In this document: positions 7,070 through 14,458 of the stretch, one piece after another
How the letters are laid out: every line of letters starts with the position of its first letter
How positions within the stretch are numbered: position 1 is the first letter of the stretch
Assembly (NCBI GenBank): GCA_039934875.1
Contig: JBDTLH010000198.1
Span: forward strand, 1-14,950
Direction: 5' to 3'
Length of the DNA: 14,950 nt
DNA from: JBDTLH01 sp039934875
GTDB lineage: Bacteria; Acidobacteriota; Terriglobia; Terriglobales; Acidobacteriaceae
The notes under the pieces: generated by a model
Databases searched by the model: none
Told to the model about the DNA's origin: nothing
What the model saw: the letters and a program-made list of their open reading frames with translations, nothing else
Made by a program: the position numbers and the translations under genes

Positions 7070-7792
7070 TCACCGCCCCAGCTTAAAGTTCACGCTGATC
7101 TCCGTCTCCACCTCTACCGCCGCTCCGTTCAGCAAGTAGGGGCGATAACGCCATTGCCGCACCGCCTGCAACGCCGCCTGCACCAGCAGCGGATTGCCGC
7201 TCACCGCGCGCAAGGACTGTATCTCGCCGCCCCGGCTGATCACCGCCTGCAACACCACCGTCCCCTGCACCCCTGCCAGCTTGGCAATGCTGGGATACAG
7301 TGGCTTCACCTGCCGCACCAGCAGCCCTTCGTCCATGTGAGAAATCCTCACCACCTTCGGCGCATGCGGGGCAGGCACTATCGCCACTGAACGCGGTTCC
7401 AGTACGCTGCTCAGCCACTGCGCATTCGGCTTGCCTGTACACGACGGACAAGCGCCATGCGTCAGCACTGGCGTTGGCTCCTGCACTTCTTGCGAGACTC
7501 CATGTGGAATCGTCGCGGGCACGACCAGCGCCCGCGTACGCGGCGCCTCCAACGAATGCCCAAACATAGGACTCGATGACGCTCGCGCTACCACCAACTG
7601 CATCACTTGCGGCAACGTGATTACCGGATGCGCATCCATATGCAGCGCCGGCGGCGGCTCTACCTTCAGCAAGGGCACTGTACAGATCGCCGCCAGCGCC
7701 AACGCTTGAAAACCCAACGACGTAATCGCCGACACCCGGCTGCGCGTCCGCTCCCCCGCCCCCGCCTCCACAAACACCATGCCGTCCATCAT
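7070..7792 (-). CDS. TonB-like protein (energy transducer with TonB C-terminal domain)
   Basis: A 240-residue protein with an N-terminal membrane segment at about 24-43 (TSLGFQALALAAICTVPLL), a proline-rich periplasmic linker with a CPSC pair at 115-118, and a TonB C-terminal domain from about 147. The domain shows VKPLYPSIAKLAGVQGTVVL, then GNPLLVQAALQAVRQWRYRPY and a final EISVNF strand. Such proteins pass proton-motive energy to outer-membrane transporters; many acidobacterial copies are orphans of unknown partner, and no ExbB/ExbD or receptor gene is present here. ATG at 7792 is chosen because AGGAGG lies 8 nt upstream. A longer GTG start at 7855 would place the N-terminus inside a heptamer array and has no such site. 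A remnant of a related domain lies at 13730-13870. Confidence 0.87.
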   Translation of the reverse strand: MMDGMVFVEAGAGERTRSRVSAITSLGFQALALAAICTVPLLKVEPPPALHMDAHPVITLPQVMQLVVARASSSPMFGHSLEAPRTRALVVPATIPHGVSQEVQEPTPVLTHGACPSCTGKPNAQWLSSVLEPRSVAIVPAPHAPKVVRISHMDEGLLVRQVKPLYPSIAKLAGVQGTVVLQAVISRGGEIQSLRAVSGNPLLVQAALQAVRQWRYRPYLLNGAAVEVETEISVNFKLGR

Positions 7793-7854
7793 GCTCGCAT
7801 CCTCCTGCAAGCTATAGACACCGCGGAAGGTGATTGCAGATTGCTTATCTCGCA

Positions 7855-7924
7855 CTGGCCGCTGGCGACTGGCCGCTAGCTGCTACTGATCGCCAGCAGC
7901 CAGCAGCCAGTGACCAGCAGCTAC
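7855..7924. repeat. Heptamer array with inverted halves, next to the polA stop
   Basis: Ten 7-mers can be placed: CTGGCCG, CTGGCGA, CTGGCCG, CTAGCTG, CTACTGA, then TCGCCAG, CAGCCAG, CAGCCAG, TGACCAG, CAGCTAC. The second half carries the reverse complement of the first-half core, so the array is a coarse palindrome. The final unit includes the polA stop codon (CTA at 7921-7923 on this strand). Confidence 0.72.
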
Positions 7925-8589
7925 TCCATATCCCGCCAGTTTGGCCCCACTCCCACGTCCACCTCCAGCGGGACCGACAACTCCGCAACGCCTTCCATCT
8001 GCCGCTCCACCAGTTCGCGCATCTCATCCAGTTCTTCCGGCTCAACGTCGAAGACCAGCTCATCATGCACTTGCAGAGTCATCTTCGACCTCAAATGGCC
8101 CTCCCGCATCTCGCGATCGATGGCAATCATCGCCAGCTTGATAAGATCGGCCGCCGTCCCCTGCAACGGAGTGTTCACCGCCGTTCTCTCCGCGAACCCG
8201 CGCATGTTGGAGTTCCTGGAATTGATGTCCGGAATCGGACGCCGCCTGCCGAACATCGTCTTCACCGACTGGTTCTCGCGCGTCTCTTCGAGCACCCGGT
8301 CAATATACGCGCGCACTCCGCTGTAACGCTCGAAGTAGCGCTCGATATACTCCCGCGCCGTCTTCTGATCGATCCCCAATTGCGCCGCCAATCCGAAGGG
8401 CGAGATGCCATACACGATTCCGAAGTTCACCGCCTTTGCCCGGTTGCGCGTGGTCGAGTCGAGCTCCTCCGGGGTCAAGCCGAAGACCTCGCAGGCGGTC
8501 AGCGTATGGATGTCTTTGCCCGTTCGGTACGCGTCGAGCAACAGCCGGTCCTGGCTGAAGTGCGCCAGCAAGCGCAGCTCGATCTGCGA
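7921..8589 (-). pseudogene. polA: DNA polymerase I, C-terminal part after the in-frame amber codon
   Basis: This continues the same frame as the segment ending at 8590, from codon 696 to 917, and reads SQIELRLLAHFSQD, the rest of polymerase motif A. The O-helix motif RNRAKAVNFGIVYG (Arg743, Lys747, Phe751, Tyr755) and motif C LQVHDELVFDV with His870 and Asp871 are intact, matching E. coli residues numbered about 11 higher. The protein ends NWRDME, with the TAG stop lying in the heptamer array. No start codon with a ribosome binding site is seen for separate translation; a TTG at 8571 falls inside a conserved helix. This half is useful only if the amber codon is read through or is a sequencing error. 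Confidence 0.88.
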
Positions 8590-8592
8590 CTA
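8590..8592 (-). other. polA: In-frame amber codon replacing the motif A tyrosine of polA
   Basis: The minus strand reads GAT TAG TCG CAG where polA families have Asp-Tyr-Ser-Gln (E. coli Asp705-Tyr706-Ser707-Gln708). One base change from TAC or TAT gives TAG. Both sides stay in frame and conserved, so this is a single lesion, a readthrough site or a sequence error. Confidence 0.9.
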
Positions 8593-10674
8593 ATCGGCGG
8601 ACATCAGCACGTTCCCCGCCCGGGGCACGAATGCCGCCCGGATCTCCCGTCCCAACTCCGTCTTGATGGGAATATTCTGCAAATTGGGGTTCGTCGAAGA
8701 GAGCCGCCCCGTGGCCGCTACCGCTTGATTAAACGTGGTATGCACTCGCCCCGTCTTCGCGTCCACCAGCAGCGGCAGCGCGTCCACATAAGTTCCCTTT
8801 AGCTTCATCAACTGGCGGTACTCGAGCACCAGGCGCGCAATCTCATGCGCCTCCGCCAACTCCTCCAGCACATCAGCGGCCGTCGAAACCACGCGCCCTT
8901 TGCCGTATTTCATCGGCTTCGGCAATCCCAATTTTCCGAACAGCACTTCGCCCAGCTTCTTCGGAGAGTTGATGTTGAAACGCTCGCCCGCAATCGTGTA
9001 AACCCGCTCCGCAATCCCGCTGCTCTCCCGCTCCAGAAATTCCGAGATACGTGATAATTCGTTAAGGTCGATCGCCACGCCAGCGCTCTCCATTCGCGCA
9101 AGAATCGGCACCAGCGGCAGGTCAATGGTCTGGTACACCTCCCGCATTGCGCTGCTTTCATCGCGAAACGCGCGCGCCAGCCGCCCCGTCACATCCGCTG
9201 CCTCCGCCGCCCGGCCCGAGAGCTTCAGATTGAACCGGCGCATCGCCGCCTCGCTCAGCGAATGGCTCGAATAAGTAGGATTCAGCAGATACGAATAAAG
9301 CGATACCTCATCGCGCACTCCGCGCAACTCGATCCCGAACTCTTCCAGCATTCGCATCGCACTCTTCGCATCCGCCGCCAGCTTGCCGATACGCTCGTCT
9401 TCCAGCAATGGCTGCAAAGCCTTCGCACTCTCCCCATCCAGGCGGATCGTGACTGCACTATCCTCACCCCTTGAGACTGCGAGCGTGAATGACGCTTGCT
9501 CCGGTTGCACCTGCTTCGCCATGGCGCGCTCCGCGGCTGCGAGCAACGGCATCGCGTCCGCATCATCCTCCACTTCTTCCGAGTCGGAGGCAGCCGCTCT
9601 CGCGGAATCGCCCGCCAGAATTGCCAGCGCAAACTCCTCCGCACCCTGCAAATACGACAACACTTCTTCGACCGCCGCGCCTTCGCGATAATCCGCCGTG
9701 CTCGTATCCACCTCGCGGATCAGCCCCTTGAGCAGCGTCGTAAACTCAAGCTCGCTGTAAAGTTCCCGCGTGGCCTCATAGTCCGGCTCCTGCGCGCGCA
9801 TGATCTCAAGATCAATCTCCACCGGAACATGCGTATCAATCGTCACCAGCTCCTTGCTCTTCAAAATCACGTCCGCGTTCGCCTGCAATGACTCGCGATA
9901 GGTCTTGCGCTGCACCTCCTCCGCATGCGCAATCGCCTCCTCCACCGACCCGAACCTCTGGATCAGCTCCACCGATCCCTTGTCGCCGATGCCCGGCGCG
10001 CCCGGCACATTATCAATCGAATCGCCGCGCAGCGCCATCACATCAATCACCTTGCCGGGAGGAACGCCGATAATCTCCTCGACTTTGGCGCTGTCACAAA
10101 TAAGATTTTCCTTTGACGGATTGAGCACGCACACATGCTCGCCCACCAACTGCATCATGTCCTTGTCCGACGACACGATATACACCTGGTGCTCCTGCTC
10201 CGCCGCCTGCCGCGCCAGCGTGCCAATCACATCATCCGCCTCGAAGCCCTCGGAATTGAGCATCGGTATGCGCGCCGCCTCCAGCGCCCGCCGGATATAC
10301 GGCACCTGCTGCCGCAAGTCCTCCGGCATCTCCGCGCGATGCGCCTTATATCCGAGATATTCGCGCTCCTGAAAGCTCTGCGTCTTGGCGTCGTACTTGC
10401 GGATGGACTTGATGCCCTTCGCCTGCTCCGCGCGCAGCGTCGGCCCGCCCTCCCAGATCGCCGCGATATATCGCGGGCCAAAATCCTCGCGCAACTTGTT
10501 AATCATGTTCACGAAGACAAAGATCGCCGCCGTCGGCAATCCCGTCTTCGTGGACATCGGACGCTGCCGCGCCATCGCATGATACGCACGAAAAATAAAT
10601 CCCATCGTGTCAATCAGAAATATGGGAGGCTTGCCGTTCGTGCTATTCGCTTCAGATTTACGCGCTGGATTCAC
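8590..10674 (-). pseudogene. polA: DNA polymerase I, 5'-nuclease, vestigial proofreading and start of polymerase domain
   Basis: Codons 1-694 of a 917-codon polA that is open except for TAG at codon 695. Pol I fills gaps and removes RNA primers. The 5'-nuclease domain (about 17-318) shows FEADDVIG (145-152), SSDKDM (168-173) and GDSIDNVPGAPGIG (217-230). An insertion after residue 74 separates the usual F-R-x-E and YKAHR segments, and WE stands where VFD is usual. The 3'-5' exonuclease region (about 320-520) lacks the D-x-E pair and the other catalytic Asp residues, so it is probably inactive, as in many bacteria. The polymerase part runs to PRAGNVLMSAD, just before the lost Tyr of motif A. 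The start is GTG at 10674: a TAA lies four codons upstream and no other start fits. Domain assignment is certain; functionality is not. Confidence 0.9.
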
Positions 10675-10725
10675 CCTCTGAGCTTATCGCAGTCGCGCAG
10701 TAAATTTCACCACCGCAGCGCTGAG

Positions 10726-10788
10726 GTAGACCCCCGACTTCAGTCGGGGGATAAGTTGCCGAAACAAAACGGCTTTAGCCGCTGAGGG
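10726..10788. repeat. REP-like double-hairpin element, copy upstream of polA
   Basis: Hairpin A is CCCCCGAC-TTCA-GTCGGGGG (10731-10750). Hairpin B is CGGC-TTTA-GCCG (10770-10781), followed by CTGAGG. The same order recurs at 13996-14062. Compared with that copy, hairpin A has G-to-A in one arm and C-to-T in the other, so pairing is kept. The element lies 50-115 bp upstream of the polA start and after the peptidase stop. Confidence 0.72.
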
Positions 10789-10819
10789 CCAACCCGTCTG
10801 AAAACTAATTGTCTGCCCC

Positions 10820-13606
10820 TCATCGCACATTCGGGTCCCTCACATCCCCGAAAAACACCGCATTCATCAGCAGCCGCGCCGTCCCATCCCAATGCCCGCG
10901 AAACAGCGGAGTATCCGCGAACAATATGACCTCGCCCCGCCCCATATCCTCGCGAATCGCATACGCGGTGTTCGCCAGCTTCTTCTCCGTCTCCGGCGTG
11001 ATCTGCCCGCTCAATTTGAGCTCGCCCTTGCCGAAATAAACCGGGTTCTCGCCCTTCTCGCTCAACTCCAATACTGGAGCAGTCGAGTCCAGCACCGGCA
11101 GTTGATCGCCAGCCAGCCCGAATCCCAGAGGATCGGTATTGTCCAACTGCGCCTGCAAGATCGTCCCCGGGATCAGCTCATTGCGATACTCCGCCTCCCG
11201 GTCCGCATACTTCATCAGCTTGCGCTTGAGCGCCTCTTCCTCGTTCTTTTCGGAACCAGCGCCCTTTTCGGAACCAGCGCCCTTTTCCGAGCCGGCGTTT
11301 TTCGCCGCGGCCTCTGCCGGCTTCTGCCCCGCAGGGGTGGCCGCCGCCGTAGCCGCCGCACGCTCCGCCTCTTGCCGCGCCTCGTCCGCCTCGCGCATCA
11401 CCAGCCTGTAAGTCACGTCGGTCAGCCCCGATTGCTTCTTGGTCGCCCACACCGCCCCGCCGCGAATCGCGATCAGCACCCCGCCGCCCTGCACCCACTC
11501 CCGCAACTTTGCGGTCATGCCCTTGTCCAGCAGTTTTGCATACCCGCTGCCGTCTCCGCGATCGGCGGGCAATATCAGCACGTTGTAGTTGCTCAGCTCC
11601 ACCCCGCGCAGCGCCTCCGCCCGTATCGGAGCGAACGGCATCTTCATGTGGTTATCGAAGTAGTCCCAGATCGCCCCATACTCCGTCGGACTGGTCGGCG
11701 TATCGCTCAGCACCGCCACCCGCGGCTTGCGCAAAAACCGCAGGTTGCGCGATCCCAGATCAGTCCCGCTCTCCGCCAGCAGCGTCGGTACCGCCACGAT
11801 GCGCGCATGCTCCTCCGCCGCCAGCCGCTGCATCCGCTGCCCCAGGTCCGCGGGATTCCCCTCCACCGGCACCACAATCGCACCCCGTCCGAAGCTCTCG
11901 CCCTTCACCATTGAGGGCTTGATCGTCACATACGCGCGAATATTCTCGTCGAGCAATCGCGCCAGCGACGCCATTGCCGCCGACTGCTCCCATGGGATCA
12001 CATACGCCGCCGCATGTTCCACCGCGCCAAAATTGCTCTGCCCTGCCGCACCCAGCGCCTCCCCGCGCAGCGGCCTCGTCACCTGATACGCCTCCAGGTC
12101 AAGCGAATACGGCAGCGACCATCCGCTCACATCATAAAAATAATTGAGGCTGGGTTTAGGCTGCGGCTCCAGCAACGCCCGCGCCAGAAATCCCAGCGGT
12201 TGCGCTGTGTCAATCAACAAGCTTCCCTTCGGAAGCGTTTTGCGCGCGACACTCTCGCCCCCGTAGCTCAACAATCCCTCCGGAGTGATCTCCGCCCCAA
12301 GCTGCTCAACCTCAATCCCCTCCTGCGTCAATATCTTCGCCGCATGCTCCAGGCGCTGCGGATCACTCCCCGGCAGAATCACATACTGCTTCACCGTCTG
12401 CTTCGCCGCATCGTCTATCGCCGCGCGCCGGAAGTTGTAGAAGTCCATCAGCCGCTCCTGCCGATGCTGCACGGTCACGTCAATCGTCGCCAGCGATGCG
12501 ATAAAGTGGCGCGACACCCGGTCCCGCAACGTCAGCAATCTTTGGTTGTCCGCAAGCTGCACCGCCAACCCCGCGCCGCCGCCGCCCGCCATCTCATACG
12601 TCATCCCCACCGCGCCATTCAATGACGGCCACGAATCTCCATAAGAGGGATAGAACAGGTCGTATCCCTCGCGCGTGAAGTAGCGGAAGCCCCAGCGGTC
12701 GAACGCCGCCGCATTCGCCTCGCCATAAATCTTGAACCACTTGTTCAGTTGCGGGATCAGCGGCGCATAAATCGGCCCCGCCGGCGGCGCAAAATAATAG
12801 CTGTCGCTCGCGCCTTGCTCGTGCAAATCCACATGCACCTGCGGCTGCCAGCGGCGATAGGCGGCCACCCGGTTGCGGCTCTCCGGTTGCGATTGCCATG
12901 ACCAGTCGCGGTTCAGATCAAATAAATAATGATTGAAGCGCCCTCCCGGCCAGGTCTCATCGTGCTCGGCGGCAAAGCGATCAGGTCGCGCCTCCGTCCC
13001 CTCATGCGTGCGGTAAAACTGCACATAGCGCTCCCGCCCATCGGGGTTCTCCACCGGATCGAGGATGACCACCGCCTGGTCGAGCCACTGCTTGGTCCGC
13101 GGATCTTCGCTCGCCAGCAGCTCATACGCCACCTGCATCGCCGCCTCGGTCGAGTTGGCCTCATTGCCATGGATGTTGTAGCTCATCCACACCTCCACCG
13201 GGCTCGACCCCGCGATCTGCCGCGCCCGCGCCTCCGTGGTCTTGCGCGGATCGGTCAATTCCAGCACCCCGTTGCGGATCGCATCCAGCTTCGCCATATT
13301 CGCCGCCGACGTAATAATCAGCGTGTACTGCGTCCGCCCCTCCACCGACTTTCCGAACCCCTCCAGCTTCGCCCGCTCCGGCGCGGCGGCCACCAGCGCC
13401 TGCAGATACTTCTCTAGTTGATCGTAGGGCGTGAACTGCTCGCCGATCTTGTACCCCAGCACCTTCTCCGGCGCGGGAATCGCCGGATTGTAACTCTGCG
13501 ATGGATGCAGCGGATCGTTGCCGTTGCTTACGCCTTGCGCACCAGCCATGCTGATTGCGACCAGCATCACCAGCAATACTAGAGGGAACTTTCGATGCAT
13601 TTTCAT
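10820..13606 (-). CDS. Secreted M14-family zinc carboxypeptidase-like protein
   Basis: A 928-residue exported metallopeptidase. ATG at 13606 gives a clean signal peptide (MKMHRKFPLVLLVMLVAISMAGAQ, probable cut after AGA); a TTG at 13642 would only add 12 residues before it. The catalytic domain shows IHGNE (Zn ligands His146 and Glu149), LNRDW (Asn232, Arg233), VDLHEQG (His262) and GMTYEMAGG (Glu338), matching His69-Glu72, Asn144-Arg145, His196 and Glu270 of carboxypeptidase A. After about residue 620 comes a Rossmann-like, glutamine-amidotransferase-like segment (KPRVAVLSDT, NVLILPADRGDG, GGGVLIAIRGGAVW), then a charged linker with three AGSEK units and a C-terminal beta-rich part. It is much larger than classical M14 enzymes. 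It probably degrades peptides or cell-wall peptides in the periplasm or outside; the substrate is unknown. The minus-strand neighbour polA is unrelated. Confidence 0.88.
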   Translation of the reverse strand: MKMHRKFPLVLLVMLVAISMAGAQGVSNGNDPLHPSQSYNPAIPAPEKVLGYKIGEQFTPYDQLEKYLQALVAAAPERAKLEGFGKSVEGRTQYTLIITSAANMAKLDAIRNGVLELTDPRKTTEARARQIAGSSPVEVWMSYNIHGNEANSTEAAMQVAYELLASEDPRTKQWLDQAVVILDPVENPDGRERYVQFYRTHEGTEARPDRFAAEHDETWPGGRFNHYLFDLNRDWSWQSQPESRNRVAAYRRWQPQVHVDLHEQGASDSYYFAPPAGPIYAPLIPQLNKWFKIYGEANAAAFDRWGFRYFTREGYDLFYPSYGDSWPSLNGAVGMTYEMAGGGGAGLAVQLADNQRLLTLRDRVSRHFIASLATIDVTVQHRQERLMDFYNFRRAAIDDAAKQTVKQYVILPGSDPQRLEHAAKILTQEGIEVEQLGAEITPEGLLSYGGESVARKTLPKGSLLIDTAQPLGFLARALLEPQPKPSLNYFYDVSGWSLPYSLDLEAYQVTRPLRGEALGAAGQSNFGAVEHAAAYVIPWEQSAAMASLARLLDENIRAYVTIKPSMVKGESFGRGAIVVPVEGNPADLGQRMQRLAAEEHARIVAVPTLLAESGTDLGSRNLRFLRKPRVAVLSDTPTSPTEYGAIWDYFDNHMKMPFAPIRAEALRGVELSNYNVLILPADRGDGSGYAKLLDKGMTAKLREWVQGGGVLIAIRGGAVWATKKQSGLTDVTYRLVMREADEARQEAERAAATAAATPAGQKPAEAAAKNAGSEKGAGSEKGAGSEKNEEEALKRKLMKYADREAEYRNELIPGTILQAQLDNTDPLGFGLAGDQLPVLDSTAPVLELSEKGENPVYFGKGELKLSGQITPETEKKLANTAYAIREDMGRGEVILFADTPLFRGHWDGTARLLMNAVFFGDVRDPNVR
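11246..11299. repeat. 18-bp tandem repeat in the peptidase linker
   Basis: Two identical units CTTTTCGGAACCAGCGCC (11246-11263, 11264-11281) and a third diverged unit (11282-11299) encode GAGSEK, GAGSEK and NAGSEK on the minus strand. The unit is a whole number of codons, so copy-number change would only shorten or lengthen the linker. Confidence 0.85.
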
Positions 13607-13729
13607 AGGAACCAGCGAATGTATCCGTCGAGTGGGTACCAAGTCAATGAGGAATCAACCGGGGACAAGGACCAGGGACATGGATTTAGGCGGCCTTCAG
13701 CCCCGCCGGAGATTGCCCCAAACACGCAT
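13607..13729. other. Upstream region of the peptidase gene
   Basis: About 120 bp with no gene and no clear Shine-Dalgarno or promoter for the peptidase. A short GGGACAAGGACCAGGGACA run (13661-13679) resembles the other heptamer-like slippage tracts. Confidence 0.35.
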
Positions 13730-13870
13730 TCAGCGTCCATTCATGGTGAAGTGCAGGGTAATTTCGATCTCCACCTCTATCGGCTGTCCGCACATTATGA
13801 ACGGGGTATAACGCCACTGTTTCACCGCCTCCTCCGCCGCCGCATCCAGCTCTGCGCCCGCCGTCTGACC
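13730..13870 (-). pseudogene. Remnant of a TonB C-terminal domain
   Basis: The minus strand from 13870 reads 46 codons ending in TGA at 13730-13732, with EEAVKQWRYTPFIMCGQP and IEVEIEITLHF. These align with the last part of the TonB-like protein at 7070 (LQAVRQWRYRPYLLNG, then VEVETEISVNF). Only the last third of the domain is left: the signal anchor, linker and YP/GVQGTV half are missing, and the upstream sequence runs into the palindrome array at 13904. The frame stays open further upstream (LKPGGYNGRKRKVGV), but no start or domain is recognisable. It is probably a decayed duplicate cut by repeat insertion. Confidence 0.75.
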
Positions 13871-13903
13871 AACACCAACCTTCCGCTTTCTTCCGTTGTA
13901 TCC

Positions 13904-14022
13904 TCCCGGCTTCAGCCCACAAAAGATTCTGGGTAGACCCCCGGTCTCAAAAAGATTTCGGGTAGACCCCCGGCTTCAGCCCAAAACAAAACTCCGGGTA
14001 GACCCCCGGCTTCAGCCGGGGG
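13904..14022. repeat. Degenerate tandem array of hairpin A half-elements
   Basis: Four imperfect units of about 29-36 bp start with CCCGG: near 13905, 13940, 13969 and 14004. Units end in GGGTAGACC (13931, 13960, 13996). Only the last copy keeps both arms of the hairpin (14003-14022); earlier copies carry CGGCTTCAGCCC or CGGTCTCAA in place of the full right arm, followed by an A-rich spacer (ACAAAAGATT, AAAAGATTTC, AAAACAAAACT). Confidence 0.7.
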
Positions 14023-14062
14023 ATACGCACCTTTGCCGAAACGCGGCTTTAGCCGCCGAGGT
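13996..14062. repeat. REP-like double-hairpin element, intact copy
   Basis: Hairpin A is CCCCCGGC-TTCA-GCCGGGGG (14003-14022). Hairpin B is GCGGC-TTTA-GCCGC (14043-14056), followed by CGAGG. It has the same two-hairpin order as the element at 10726, with a similar GCCGAAAC spacer before hairpin B. Confidence 0.75.
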
Positions 14063-14109
14063 CTGCTCCGTAGAAATTCTTGTCAAGCTGTCAAACTAGT
14101 AAACTTCAC

Positions 14110-14200
14110 CCCTAACCCACTCACAACAATAGACATATTTATTTTCAATAATTGTCACTTTCTCCCTATGCAATAGGCTATACTCTAATTAATAACAATA
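14110..14200 (+). promoter_or_regulatory. AT-rich promoter-like block
   Basis: A sharp AT-rich island in GC-rich DNA. TATACT at 14179-14184 is a good -10, but the best -35 (TTGTCA, near 14152) is 21 nt away, longer than ideal; CACTTT at normal spacing is weak. Transcription would run towards 14459 and meet hairpins at once. Confidence 0.4.
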
Positions 14201-14206
14201 TCTCTC

Positions 14207-14240
14207 AGGCGCACCCACCACGGTGCGCCTTTCGCTTTTG
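14207..14240 (+). terminator. Rho-independent terminator-like hairpin close to the promoter
   Basis: AGGCGCACC-CACCAC-GGTGCGCCT is a perfect 9-bp stem, followed by TTCGCTTTTG. It is only about 15 nt after the likely start point, so it could attenuate transcription or end a very short RNA. Confidence 0.55.
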
Positions 14241-14243
14241 GAG

Positions 14244-14262
14244 CACCGGCTGCTAGCCGGTG
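14244..14262. repeat. Hairpin between the two terminator-like stems
   Basis: CACCGGCT, loop GCT, AGCCGGTG: a perfect 8-bp stem in the middle of a run of three hairpins. Confidence 0.6.
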
Positions 14263-14264
14263 GT

Positions 14265-14291
14265 AGAGCGGGCTGCCAGCCCGCTCTTTTT
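14265..14291 (+). terminator. Rho-independent terminator
   Basis: AGAGCGGGCT-GCC-AGCCCGCTCT is a perfect 10-bp stem followed directly by a T-run (14287-14291). It is the best classical terminator in the window, but no plus-strand gene ends just before it. Confidence 0.7.
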
Positions 14292-14377
14292 CGTCTACCC
14301 TCCCCCCGGCCACCCTACGGTGATCCCCCGCACCTACGGAGATCAAAAATATCTCCCAGCCACCGCAAGCTGAAGCC

Positions 14378-14412
14378 GATAGCTGATAGCTGGTAGCTGG
14401 TAGCTGATAGCT
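14378..14412. repeat. Heptamer array upstream of the Cys/His-rich gene
   Basis: Five exact-phase 7-mers: GATAGCT, GATAGCT, GGTAGCT, GGTAGCT, GATAGCT. The array lies 46 bp before the start codon at 14459 and shares the TAGCT core with the arrays at 7026 and 7855. Confidence 0.8.
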
Positions 14413-14458
14413 GTCCGCCACCAACCGTAAACCACAACCAGCAGCCAAAAGGAGCCTC

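Noticed and set aside
7793..7855. Longer TonB-like protein starting at GTG 7855
   Set aside because: The extension begins inside a heptamer repeat, while AGGAGG is well placed for ATG at 7792.
7921..8571. Separate small polymerase gene starting at TTG 8571
   Set aside because: The start would fall within the conserved helix after motif A, with no ribosome binding site; it is the continuation of polA.
7834..8802. Open frame of 322 codons on the plus strand
   Set aside because: It lies opposite polA, is rich in His, Arg, Gln and Leu as expected of an antisense shadow in GC-rich DNA, and has no recognisable motif.
10892..11914. Open frame of 340 codons on the plus strand
   Set aside because: Antisense to the M14 peptidase; Arg/His/Leu-rich low-information sequence and no ribosome binding site.
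13607..13642. Longer peptidase starting at TTG 13642
   Set aside because: It would put 12 residues with two Arg before an otherwise clean signal peptide and has no ribosome binding site.
13904..14022. Possible CRISPR array
   Set aside because: The repeat units are palindrome fragments with short, similar A-rich spacers rather than identical repeats with unique spacers, and no cas gene is present.
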